Origin: Lysobacter stagni
Lineage (GTDB): Bacteria; Pseudomonadota; Gammaproteobacteria; Xanthomonadales; Xanthomonadaceae
Assembly (NCBI RefSeq): GCF_030053425.1
Contig: NZ_JASGBI010000001.1
Span: 1,868,001 to 1,932,000, forward strand
Direction: 5' to 3'
DNA length: 64,000 bases
Under the pieces are notes generated by a model. It had not been told where the DNA came from. It was given only the letters and a program-made list of their open reading frames with translations, and searched no databases. Positions 8,119 through 15,660 of the stretch are shown one piece after another (within the stretch, counting starts at the first letter, position 1; the number at the start of each line of letters is the position of its first letter). Both the position numbers and the translations under genes were made by a program.

Positions 8119-9066
8119 CTACGACGGAAGCGCTGACGGGGCGAAGTCCAGGCCCACCGATTCGTACAACCGGCGCCGCGTCATCGGACCGAAACGGAGC
8201 GAATCGCATAGCGTGCCAAGGGCGGCGGCATCGGCGCGGCCGCGCGCGAAGTGCAGCGACGTCTCGCCAATCGGCGCATCCAGCGCGATGGTGGTCAGCT
8301 GGCGACACAGCAGCGCCTGCTCACGGTGCTGGCGCAATTTCGCCGCAGCGGCGGCTGCGCCGCGCAAGCGCAGGAAGGGCACTTCCTCCACGCGCGCGAG
8401 CAACGCGTCCAGCGTGCCGAAATGGCCGAGCAGCGCGGCCGCGGTCTTCGCGCCGATGCCGGGCACGCCGGGAATGTTGTCCACCGCATCGCCGGTGAGC
8501 GCCAGGTAGTCGGCGATCTGGTGCGCGTGCACGCCATGGCGCTCCGGCACGCCGGCCGCGCCCCAGCGCTGGCCCTTGGCGAAGTCCCACTGCTCGTCGT
8601 GGTCGCCCAGCAACTGCGACAGGTCCTTGTCCGCCGAGACGATGACCGCGCGGTATCCGTGCGGGCGCAGCGCGATCATGGCGCTGCCGATCAGATCGTC
8701 GGCCTCGTATTCGCCATGCGACAGTACGGCCAGGCCCATCGCCTCGCACAGCGCCCGGCAGTGTCCGAACTGGCGCTTGAGTTCTTCCGGCGCGGACTCG
8801 CGGTTGGCCTTGTAGGCCGGGTAGAGCGCATTGCGGAAGCACGAGTCCAGCGCCTCGTCGAAAGCGACGGCGATGTTCTGCGGGCGCGCCCGGTCGATCA
8901 GCTCCAGCAGGAAGCGGGCGAAGCCATGCACGGCGTTGGTCGGCCAGCCCTCCGCGTCGTGGAACTCGTTGGGCATGGAGTGCCAGGCGCGGAAGACGTA
9001 CAGGCTGGCATCGACCAGGAACAGCGTCCCGCCGCGATGCGACGCCGGGGACGTCGGCAGGGTCAT
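8119..9066 (-). CDS. Stand-alone 5'-3' exonuclease (Pol I N-domain/ExoIX-like)
   Basis: This 315-residue protein has the metal-binding motifs of the 5'-nuclease superfamily: LVDASLYVFRAWHS, a YKANRES segment, YEADDLIGSA, VSADKDLSQLL, and the helix-hairpin-helix GDAVDNIPGVPGIGAKTA. It resembles the N-terminal domain of DNA polymerase I and E. coli Xni, and would process branched DNA or RNA-DNA ends. Start ATG 9066 is chosen because it overlaps the upstream gene's stop as ATGA; an in-frame ATG at 9078 is possible. Length and motifs suggest an active enzyme rather than a relic. Confidence 0.85.
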   Translation of the reverse strand: MTLPTSPASHRGGTLFLVDASLYVFRAWHSMPNEFHDAEGWPTNAVHGFARFLLELIDRARPQNIAVAFDEALDSCFRNALYPAYKANRESAPEELKRQFGHCRALCEAMGLAVLSHGEYEADDLIGSAMIALRPHGYRAVIVSADKDLSQLLGDHDEQWDFAKGQRWGAAGVPERHGVHAHQIADYLALTGDAVDNIPGVPGIGAKTAAALLGHFGTLDALLARVEEVPFLRLRGAAAAAAKLRQHREQALLCRQLTTIALDAPIGETSLHFARGRADAAALGTLCDSLRFGPMTRRRLYESVGLDFAPSALPS

Positions 9067-9665
9067 TCCGGCGTCCATTCGGTCAGCAGCTCGCGCGGAT
9101 CCGGGCGCTCGCGTTCGGGGGCGTCCAGCTTCGGCGTGCCGATGTGGACGAAGCCCACGACCCGCTCGTCCTCGCCCAGGCCGAGCCAGTGGGCCACTTC
9201 CGGGTCGTAGGCCAGCCAGCCGGTCAGCCAGATCGCGCCGAAGCCCAGGGCCTGGGCGGCCTGCAGCAGGGCGAAGCAGACGCAGGAGGCGGTGGAGAAG
9301 CGCTCCGATTCAGGAATCTTTTCGTCCGGCCCGAACCGGCCGATGACCGCAACGACCAGCGGGGCGTGCGAGAATCGCGCCCGATCCTTCTCGATCACCG
9401 CCTCGCTGGCCTCAGGGTCGCGCTGGCGGCTGCGGACCGCCAGGCGTTCACCGAACGCGAGGCGGGCCTGCCCCTGGAAGCTCAGGAAGCGGAACGGGAC
9501 GCGCTTGCCATGGTCGGGCACGCGTACCGCCGACTCCAGCAGGCGCAGCAGGGTGGGGTGGTCGGGGCCGGGCTCGCCCAGTTGCTTGGGCGGGATCGAA
9601 CGGCGGGCGTCCAGGGGGGCCAAAGCCTGGTCGATTTGCCGGGGGTCAGAAGTGTTTAGCGACAT
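9063..9665 (-). CDS. Nitroreductase-family FMN oxidoreductase (YdjA-like)
   Basis: This 200-residue protein has the nitroreductase fold. The N-terminal RRSIPPKQLGEPGPDH, then ESAVRVPDHGKRVPFRF, follow the pattern of the YdjA-type subgroup. The C-terminal half has the helix with QAAQALGFGAIWLTGW and then GFVHIGTP, both typical FMN-binding elements. The natural substrate of this subgroup is not known. It overlaps the exonuclease gene by four bases (ATGA). No clear ribosome-binding site precedes ATG 9665, so the start is less certain. Confidence 0.8.
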   Translation of the reverse strand: MSLNTSDPRQIDQALAPLDARRSIPPKQLGEPGPDHPTLLRLLESAVRVPDHGKRVPFRFLSFQGQARLAFGERLAVRSRQRDPEASEAVIEKDRARFSHAPLVVAVIGRFGPDEKIPESERFSTASCVCFALLQAAQALGFGAIWLTGWLAYDPEVAHWLGLGEDERVVGFVHIGTPKLDAPERERPDPRELLTEWTPE

Positions 9666-9776
9666 CAGTCACAATTGTTCAAAGTGGGCCTGCAGACGAT
9701 GTCGTATCTTGCCACTATGAGCAGGCGAACTGCCGGTGCGCGGCAGTTTCGGTCCACGTAACCTGGGGAAATCGCA

Positions 9777-12059
9777 GTGTCCGGCTACCCGCACGGCGTC
9801 GCTCAAGCCACGCGTACCGATCCCTTGCGCGTGCTCGAGGAGATCAAGCGCCAGTCTCTGGAGGCGCTCGGCGGCCTGCCGGGCACGCTCTATGGACCGG
9901 TCGAAGATGCGCTCAAGCTCGCCGCGCTCAAGAGCGACGGGAAGGTCAATCATTACGAAGAGCAGGCTGCGCTCTGGGTGCTGCGCCAGCACCAGGCGAC
10001 GCATGTCATGCGCTTCCGCCAGCAGGTCGCGCAATCCTTCGACGATTTCCGTGCCCTGCGCATCCGCAGCGGCGGCGACGTCACGCTGCGCCTGGTGGAT
10101 GAGCAGCAACTGGAATACGAACTGGCCAGTGGTCGTCTGAACGAGGCGCTGGTCGCCCGTTTCGCACGACCGCTGGACACGCTGCAGAGCCGTCTGCAAA
10201 CGCTCGCCGATGCGATGCGCGTGCCGATGGGCGCCAACCCGATCGGTCCGGAACGCCTGGTCGCCGCTTTCTCGCAGACGTTGCTGGACGCACAGGTCCC
10301 CGACACGCTGCGCGGCCGCCTGTTCCGCTTCTACGAAACCGACCTGATTCGCGTGCTGGGCGAGCTCTACGCCCGCATCAACACGCTGCTGGCCACCTCC
10401 GGTTATGGCGGGGCTGCTCCGGCGCCGCGTCCGCCGCAGGAAGATCTGCGCCGTTTCCAGGACGACGTGCTGGTGCCCACCCCCCACATGGGTGGTTTCG
10501 GCGGCACGCACGACGGCTTCGGCGGCCAGCACTCTCCGGGCCCGGTCTCGGCCGCAGGTGCTGGCAATTTCGGTCGCACCTTGTCCACACCGATGTCCCA
10601 GCAGGACATCGCGGCCATGGCCAGCGAGCTGTCGCAGCTGCGCAGCCAACTGCACGCCTGGCGCGATTCCGTGCCGCGTGCCGATTCGCATGGCATGCCG
10701 GGCTCGGGTTTCGATCGCTCGGTGGGTCAGCGCCGCGAAATGCGCGTGGACGAGATCCTCAGCGTCGCCTCGCTGCTCCAGGCCGAACCGCCGGACGCGT
10801 TCGCCCGTGCGCTGGCCGTGTCCGGCCGCCTCGGCGAGACCATCCGCGACCATCTGCAGGACGGTGCGCGCCGCCTTGGCCTCAACCCGGACCAGGCCTG
10901 CTTCAGCGCCGAAGAAGAAGACGCGATCGATCTGGTCGCGCTGCTGTTCGACTCGCTGTTCCGCCACAACGCACTGCAGGATCGTGCGCGTCGCCTGTAC
11001 GCGCGCCTCGTGCTGCCGTACGTGAAGGTGGCGCTCACCGACAACGCCGTGTTCGTCAAGCGCGAACATCCGGCCCGTCGCCTGCTCGACGCCATCACCG
11101 AAGCCTGCGAAGGCAACGACGGCGAGACGCCGCAGGATCGCGAACTGCTCGACCGCGCCACCGAGATCTCGCAGCGCATCGTTGCCGAGTACAACGAAGA
11201 CCTTGCGGTGTTCGAACTCGCGCACGCCGAACTCGACGCGCTGCTGGCGCAGCAGCGTCGTCGCTTCGAGCTGCAGGAACAGCGTGCCGCCAAGGCCACC
11301 TACGGTCGTGAGCGCCTTGGCGCCGCCCGTTCGCAGGCCGAGAACGCACTGCACGAACGCACCGGCGAAACGACGCTGACGCAGGCGGTTGCCGACTTCC
11401 TGGCCATGCCGTGGCGACATCACGTGGTGCAGACGCTGCTGCGCGACAACGTCGACCAGCGCCGCCATGCCGAGGCCATTGCGCTCGGCGACGCGCTGGT
11501 GATGGCCGACCGCCTCGCCCAGCAGAACCGTGGCCGCGAACTGGCCGACCAGCTGCTCGCGTTGCAGCCGGCGATCATCGAATGCCTGGCCAGCTCCGGC
11601 CTGGACGACAGCGCTGCCCAGCACGGCCTGGCCGGTCTGGTGCGCGCGCTGGTCGATCCCGATACCTCGCGCCGCGTGCGCCCTGCGGCGCCGCTGTCGG
11701 TGCAGGAAGACGACACAGGTGAAGCGGAGCGTCGCCTGTGGCTGGCCGGCGGCACCGACACCGTCCGCCACGACCCATTGCTGGCCGAGCGCATGCGTGC
11801 GCTGGAAGTGGGCGATTGGGTGCGCCTGGTCGACGCCGATGGCGAGAGCGCAGCGGCCAAGGTCGCATGGGTCAGCCCGCTGACCTCGCGCTTCCTGCTG
11901 GTCAACCGCCGCGGCCTGCGCGTGCTGGCGGCTTCGGCCGAGGAACTGGCCGCGCTGGCCACTTCCGGCCGCCTGACCATCGGTGCCGAGCGCACCGCCT
12001 TCGACGAAGCGATGCGCCAGGTGCGTCGCCACCTCGATCGCGGAACGGGCACGCGCTGA
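9777..12059 (+). CDS. DUF1631 domain protein
   Basis: This 760-residue, mostly helical protein has no signal peptide or membrane helix and is rich in Ala, Arg, Glu and Gln. It matches the pattern of the DUF1631 family, large cytoplasmic proteins of beta- and gammaproteobacteria with no established function. A low-complexity Gly/Pro/His/Phe linker at about residues 205-270 separates the N-terminal helical block from the rest. The C-terminal ~100 residues (from about 655: EVGDWVRL, then AKVAWVSPLTSRFLLVNRRG) look like a small beta-barrel, possibly PilZ-like. GTG at 9777 follows GGGGAAA. The gene stands alone, divergent from the nitroreductase and followed by two hairpins. Confidence 0.75.
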   Translation: MSGYPHGVAQATRTDPLRVLEEIKRQSLEALGGLPGTLYGPVEDALKLAALKSDGKVNHYEEQAALWVLRQHQATHVMRFRQQVAQSFDDFRALRIRSGGDVTLRLVDEQQLEYELASGRLNEALVARFARPLDTLQSRLQTLADAMRVPMGANPIGPERLVAAFSQTLLDAQVPDTLRGRLFRFYETDLIRVLGELYARINTLLATSGYGGAAPAPRPPQEDLRRFQDDVLVPTPHMGGFGGTHDGFGGQHSPGPVSAAGAGNFGRTLSTPMSQQDIAAMASELSQLRSQLHAWRDSVPRADSHGMPGSGFDRSVGQRREMRVDEILSVASLLQAEPPDAFARALAVSGRLGETIRDHLQDGARRLGLNPDQACFSAEEEDAIDLVALLFDSLFRHNALQDRARRLYARLVLPYVKVALTDNAVFVKREHPARRLLDAITEACEGNDGETPQDRELLDRATEISQRIVAEYNEDLAVFELAHAELDALLAQQRRRFELQEQRAAKATYGRERLGAARSQAENALHERTGETTLTQAVADFLAMPWRHHVVQTLLRDNVDQRRHAEAIALGDALVMADRLAQQNRGRELADQLLALQPAIIECLASSGLDDSAAQHGLAGLVRALVDPDTSRRVRPAAPLSVQEDDTGEAERRLWLAGGTDTVRHDPLLAERMRALEVGDWVRLVDADGESAAAKVAWVSPLTSRFLLVNRRGLRVLAASAEELAALATSGRLTIGAERTAFDEAMRQVRRHLDRGTGTR

Positions 12060-12096
12060 CCGACCGCCGCTTCGCGGCGACAGCATGCACGCATCC

Positions 12097-12157
12097 ACGG
12101 GCGCCTTCGGGCGCCCGTCTGCGTTAAGACAACAGCCCGCTTGCGCGGGCTGTTGTC
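12097..12157. terminator. Tandem hairpins ending the DUF1631 gene
   Basis: The first stem is 9 bp (12097-12105 with 12110-12118) closed by a TTCG tetraloop. The second is at least 12 bp (12129-12140 with 12145-12156), extended by one more pair. They lie between the convergent DUF1631 and pntAa genes. T-rich but interrupted runs follow on both strands, so this is probably a bidirectional terminator. Confidence 0.75.
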
Positions 12158-12182
12158 GTTCATTCGTGGTCGATTGCCTGGA

Positions 12183-13301
12183 TCACGTCGGCGCTGTGCG
12201 CTCCGGCCAGACCGTCTTCGCCAGCAGCTCGTCGTTCCAGTCGAAGGCGAGGCGGCCTTCCTTCGAGGCTTCGTCGGTCACGAACAGGCTGACGAAGTTG
12301 AGCACGTTGCGCGCGTACATCTCGCTCGCGTGCACCGCGCCGGCGCTGGCCAGGTTGAGCGGCCCGGCGACGGTGACGCCGCCGCTCTCGATGGTTTCGC
12401 CCGGTCGGGTGAGTTCGCAGTTGCCGCCGGTTTCCGCGGCCAGGTCGACGATCACGCTGCCGGGCTTCATGCCCGCCACCATCGTGGTGGTGATGATCTT
12501 CGGCGCGGGGCGTCCCGGCACAGCAGCGGTGCAGACCACCACGTCCACGCCCTTGAGGTGTTCGGCCAGACGGCGTTGTTGCTCGGCGCGTTCCTCGTCG
12601 GTGAGCGCACGCGCGTAACCGCCTTCGCCCGCCGCGCTGACGCCCAGGTCGAGGAACTTGCCACCGAGAGATTCAATCTGCTCGCGCGTTTCCGGACGCA
12701 CGTCGAAGCCTTCGACCTGCGCGCCCAGCCGCTTGGCGGTGGCGATGGCCTGCAGCCCCGCCACGCCGGCACCGACGATCAGCACCTTCGACGGACGGAT
12801 CGTGCCGGCCGCGGTGGTCAGCATCGGGAAGAAGCGCGGTGCGAGCTGCGCGGCGATCAGCACCGCCTTGTAACCGGCCATGCCTGCCTGCGAGCTGAGC
12901 ACGTCCATCGCCTGCGCGCGCGTGGTGCGCGGCAGGCGTTCCAGCGGAAAGGCGATCAGGTTGCGTGCGGTGATGGCTTCGCCGCGCGCGGAGTCGGACT
13001 GGGGTGCGAGCAGACCGACCAGCGTGGTGCCGTCGCGCAGTTGTTGCAGCGTGGTGGCCGTGGGCGGTTGCACGCACAGCACCACGTCGGCCTCGTGCAG
13101 CGCGGCAGTGCTGTCGTCGACGAGTTCGGCGCCGGCGTCGGCGTAGGCCTCGTCAGTGAAGGCGGCCTGTCGCCCGGCGCCGCGTTGCACGCGCACGCGT
13201 GCGCCGCGTGCGATCAGTTTCCTGCAGGTTTCGGGCGTCAATGCGACGCGGCGCTCGCCGCTTGCGGTTTCGCCTGCCACGCCAATCGTGATGCCCGCCA
13301 T
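12183..13301 (-). CDS. pntAa: NAD(P) transhydrogenase subunit alpha, part 1 (NAD-binding)
   Basis: This is the soluble NAD(H)-binding domain I of the proton-translocating transhydrogenase, which uses the proton gradient to drive hydride transfer from NADH to NADP+. The 372-residue protein begins ITIGVAGETASGERRVALTP and has the NAD motif GAGVAG at 177-182 and the RPETREQIESLGGKF segment of the alanine dehydrogenase/PNT family. It ends after domain I, as in split PntA proteins. The frame is open upstream, but ATG 13301 has a GGGGAG site. Its partners pntAb and pntB are 2 kb away on the opposite strand. Confidence 0.92.
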   Translation of the reverse strand: MAGITIGVAGETASGERRVALTPETCRKLIARGARVRVQRGAGRQAAFTDEAYADAGAELVDDSTAALHEADVVLCVQPPTATTLQQLRDGTTLVGLLAPQSDSARGEAITARNLIAFPLERLPRTTRAQAMDVLSSQAGMAGYKAVLIAAQLAPRFFPMLTTAAGTIRPSKVLIVGAGVAGLQAIATAKRLGAQVEGFDVRPETREQIESLGGKFLDLGVSAAGEGGYARALTDEERAEQQRRLAEHLKGVDVVVCTAAVPGRPAPKIITTTMVAGMKPGSVIVDLAAETGGNCELTRPGETIESGGVTVAGPLNLASAGAVHASEMYARNVLNFVSLFVTDEASKEGRLAFDWNDELLAKTVWPERTAPT

Positions 13302-13377
13302 GCGTTGCTCCCCGGACCGGATGTTCCGCATCGTAGCGGATCTTGTTCCCCGATCCGAAGGTCGTGCGACAGCAGGA

Positions 13378-13860
13378 TCAGTCGCGCGGCGGCGGACCGG
13401 GCGGCGGGCCATGCGGCATGTCGGCGGGGGCGGGGTTGGCCTTCACCCATTCGCGGCGCTGGTCGGGCGTCATCGAGCGCCACTGCGCCTTCAGCGCCTT
13501 GCGCTGCGGCTCGTCGAGCGTGCGCATCTTCGCGAACAGGGCGCGGGCCTGATCGCGCTGTTCGGGGTTCATGTGCTCCCAGCGCTGCATGCCATGGCGC
13601 GCACGCTTGCGCTGTTCGGGCGTCATCTGCTGCCAGCGCTCGGCGCGATCGAGCATGCGCTGGCGCTCTTCGGGCTGGGTGTTCCAACGCTCGCGCACGG
13701 GGCCGATCAGCGTTTCGCGCTGCGCGGGCGTCAGTTGCTCCCACGCAGGCAGTTGCGCCTGGGCCTGAGCGGGAGCGGGCGGGTCCGCGGCGAAGACAGG
13801 CAGTGCGATCGCGGCCAGGGCCAGCGTCATCGCGGAGCGAAGCAGGAAGGAAGCGGGCAT
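13378..13860 (-). CDS. DUF3106 periplasmic protein
   Basis: This 160-residue protein has a signal peptide (SAMTLALAAIALPVFA, then ADPP) and a mature part of repeated units of the form LTPxQRExL, MTPEQRKRA, MNPEQRDQA and MTPDQRREW. These are about 22 residues apart, each likely a helix-turn-helix hairpin. It ends in a Pro/Gly-rich tail. This is the DUF3106 pattern, related in look to stress-sensing LTxxQ proteins. It is the third gene of an ECF sigma - DUF3619 - DUF3106 operon and begins one base after the DUF3619 stop. Confidence 0.75.
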   Translation of the reverse strand: MPASFLLRSAMTLALAAIALPVFAADPPAPAQAQAQLPAWEQLTPAQRETLIGPVRERWNTQPEERQRMLDRAERWQQMTPEQRKRARHGMQRWEHMNPEQRDQARALFAKMRTLDEPQRKALKAQWRSMTPDQRREWVKANPAPADMPHGPPPGPPPRD

Positions 13861-13861
13861 G

Positions 13862-14254
13862 TCACGGCTCCAGGGTCGGCATGGCATCGTCGTTGGACGC
13901 CAGCCACAGGTAGAGGTCGGGGCTCTCGTCGAGCATGGCCACGGCGGTATCGGCGTCGTACGCATTCGGTGCCGTGGCCACCGCGGCCGGAGCGGCATCG
14001 GGCGTGATCGTCGGTCGCAACTGCAGGCCGATCGCCAGCGCGAAGACCGCGGCGAATCCGCTCGCCAGCACCCAGCCGAAGCCGCGTCGCGGTGCGCGTT
14101 CGCCCGCCGGTGTGGCGGCTGCATGCCGGGCCACGCGCAGTCGCGCGCGCGTGGCGGAGGACACCTGCGATACCGCCTGCGTGTGCAGGGCGCGCATGGC
14201 CTGGTCGAAACGCTCGTCGTCGGTGTGGTTCATGGGGTCGTCGCCCGGGTTCAT
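13862..14254 (-). CDS. DUF3619-like membrane protein, possible anti-sigma factor
   Basis: This 130-residue protein has a charged cytoplasmic N-terminus (about 1-55, DERFDQAMRALHTQAV), one membrane helix at about residues 64-82 (FGWVLASGFAAVFALAIGL) and an acidic C-terminal tail. The gene order sigma - this - DUF3106 and the topology fit DUF3619. An anti-sigma function is inferred from position and topology; no zinc anti-sigma motif is visible. ATG 14254 overlaps the sigma factor TGA (ATGA) and follows a GGAGG site, so translation is probably coupled. Confidence 0.6.
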   Translation of the reverse strand: MNPGDDPMNHTDDERFDQAMRALHTQAVSQVSSATRARLRVARHAAATPAGERAPRRGFGWVLASGFAAVFALAIGLQLRPTITPDAAPAAVATAPNAYDADTAVAMLDESPDLYLWLASNDDAMPTLEP

Positions 14255-14865
14255 CGCCAATCCTCCAGTTGCCGCTGCAGCGCTTCGCGCGCTCGCGACA
14301 GATGGGTCTTCACCGCGCCTTCGCTGCATCCCATCGCCCGCGCGGTCGTGGCGACGTCGAGTTCTTCCAGCACGCGCAGGCTGAAGGCCTCGCGTTGCCG
14401 ACGCGGCAGCGTTGCCAGTGCGTCGGCGAGCTTGCCGTAGGCCTCGCGCCCGTCGTGGGTGCGGGACGGATCGGGGCCGTCGTCGGCCCAGTCCAGCAGG
14501 CTGTCGTCACGGTCCGGTGCGGGCGCCAACCAGCGCAGGCGGAATGTGCGACGGCGCTGCAGGTCCACCACGCGGCTGCGCAGGATGCTCCAGAACAGCG
14601 GCGCCCATTCCTGTGCGGGGCGCTCGCGGTAGGCGAGCATCTTCATCATCGCGTCCTGCACCGCATCCAGTGCGTCGTCGCGATGGCGCAGGCCCAGTTC
14701 GGCGAAGCGGAAGGCGCGCGGGCCGATGCCGGCGAGGAACTCCTCCAGCGAGGCCGGCAGGCGCACCGACACCGCCTCCGTGTCGGAGGCGGCCCGGGCG
14801 TGTGCGTCGGCCGCGTTGGTGGCCAGCACGTCGTCTTCTGCGTCGCGGTTCACGCGTCGGAGCAT
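14251..14865 (-). CDS. ECF-type RNA polymerase sigma factor
   Basis: This 204-residue sigma-70 family protein has region 2 at about 45-105 (FRFAELGLRHRDDALDAVQDAMMKM) and region 4 at about 145-200 (LPRRQREAFSLRVLEELDVA, then GCSEGAVKTHLSRAREAL). A 30-residue acidic linker joins them. It should direct polymerase to a small regulon that probably includes its own operon. The start is uncertain because the ribosome site before ATG 14865 is poor; an in-frame GTG four codons later is an alternative. Confidence 0.85.
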   Translation of the reverse strand: MLRRVNRDAEDDVLATNAADAHARAASDTEAVSVRLPASLEEFLAGIGPRAFRFAELGLRHRDDALDAVQDAMMKMLAYRERPAQEWAPLFWSILRSRVVDLQRRRTFRLRWLAPAPDRDDSLLDWADDGPDPSRTHDGREAYGKLADALATLPRRQREAFSLRVLEELDVATTARAMGCSEGAVKTHLSRAREALQRQLEDWR

Positions 14866-14877
14866 ACGGGTTCCGAG

Positions 14878-15225
14878 TTAATGCCAACGGTCCCAGCGAC
14901 GGTCGAAGCGGTCGCCGCGACGGTCCCAGCGCGCTTCGGCCAGGTCACCGCGGCGGTCCAGCCGGTGGTCGATGCGGTCGCCCTTCCGGTCCAGGCGGGC
15001 GGCGTTGCCCCAGTGGCCCAGCGCGGCCTGGCGGTTGGCGCGCAGGTCCAGGCGGTGGTCGATACGGTCGCCTTTGTGGTCCAGGCGCGCTTCGATGCGT
15101 TCACCCTTGCGGTCCATCCGATGATCGACGCGGTCGCCGAAATCCCCGGCTGCGGCCGAAGCCGCCGCGCCGAGCAGTCCCAATGTGAGTCCAACCGTCA
15201 GCAGCCTGCGCGATGCGTGCTTCAT
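14878..15225 (-). CDS. Small secreted protein with 11-residue charged repeats
   Basis: This 115-residue protein has a signal peptide (MKHASRRLLTVGLTLGLLG, then AAASAAAG). The mature part is almost entirely an 11-residue repeat of the type DRIDHRLDRKG, six copies, with a 19-residue interruption (ANRQAALGHWGNAARLDRK) after the third. It is very rich in Asp, Arg and His and would form an extended charged helix or coiled coil. GAGGAGA lies 7 bases before ATG 15225. It sits just upstream of the ECF sigma gene, in the same direction, and is divergent from pntAb. The function is unknown; metal or polyanion binding is speculation from composition. Confidence 0.7.
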   Translation of the reverse strand: MKHASRRLLTVGLTLGLLGAAASAAAGDFGDRVDHRMDRKGERIEARLDHKGDRIDHRLDLRANRQAALGHWGNAARLDRKGDRIDHRLDRRGDLAEARWDRRGDRFDRRWDRWH

Positions 15226-15360
15226 TGCGGTGTCTCCTCGTGGTCTGGCCCGTGCGGGCCGTGCGCAGGTGACAACGCCCGGTCGCCGGGCCGGTTGACA
15301 GCGCTGGCGCCGCGTTCATCGGCGGTTATGATGCGGAAGACAATTCGACGGGGATGGATG

Positions 15361-15660
15361 ATGGGCGACGGGTTCGTGGCGCTGTACATCTTCATGCTGG
15401 CGGCCATCGCCGGTCACGTGATCATCTCGCGGGTGCCGGTGATCCTGCACACCCCGCTGATGTCGGGCTCCAACTTCATCCACGGCATCGTCCTGATCGG
15501 CGCGATGGTGGTGCTGGGCCACGCCGACACCACGCTGGGAAAGGTCATCGGCTTCGTCGCGGTGCTGCTGGGCGCGGGTAACGCCGCCGGCGGCTACGTC
15601 GTCACGGAGCGCATGCTCGAGATGTTCAAGACCAGCCGCAAGCCGGGGGGCAAGGCATGA
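15361..15660 (+). CDS. pntAb: NAD(P) transhydrogenase subunit alpha, part 2 (membrane)
   Basis: This 99-residue protein is the short membrane part of split PntA, with three predicted helices (GFVALYIFMLAAIAGHVI; FIHGIVLIGAMVVLG; VIGFVAVLLGAGNAAGG) and the conserved VPVILHTPLMSGSNFIHG segment. It forms the proton channel with PntB. ATG at 15358 or 15361 could be the start; 15361 gives MGDGFVALYIF as in homologues. It overlaps pntB by four bases (ATGA). Confidence 0.9.
   Translation: MGDGFVALYIFMLAAIAGHVIISRVPVILHTPLMSGSNFIHGIVLIGAMVVLGHADTTLGKVIGFVAVLLGAGNAAGGYVVTERMLEMFKTSRKPGGKA

Noticed and set aside
15295..15332. TTGACA and TATGAT upstream of pntAb as a promoter
   Set aside because: The spacing is 26 bases, too long for a sigma-70 promoter; the pntAb promoter is left unassigned.
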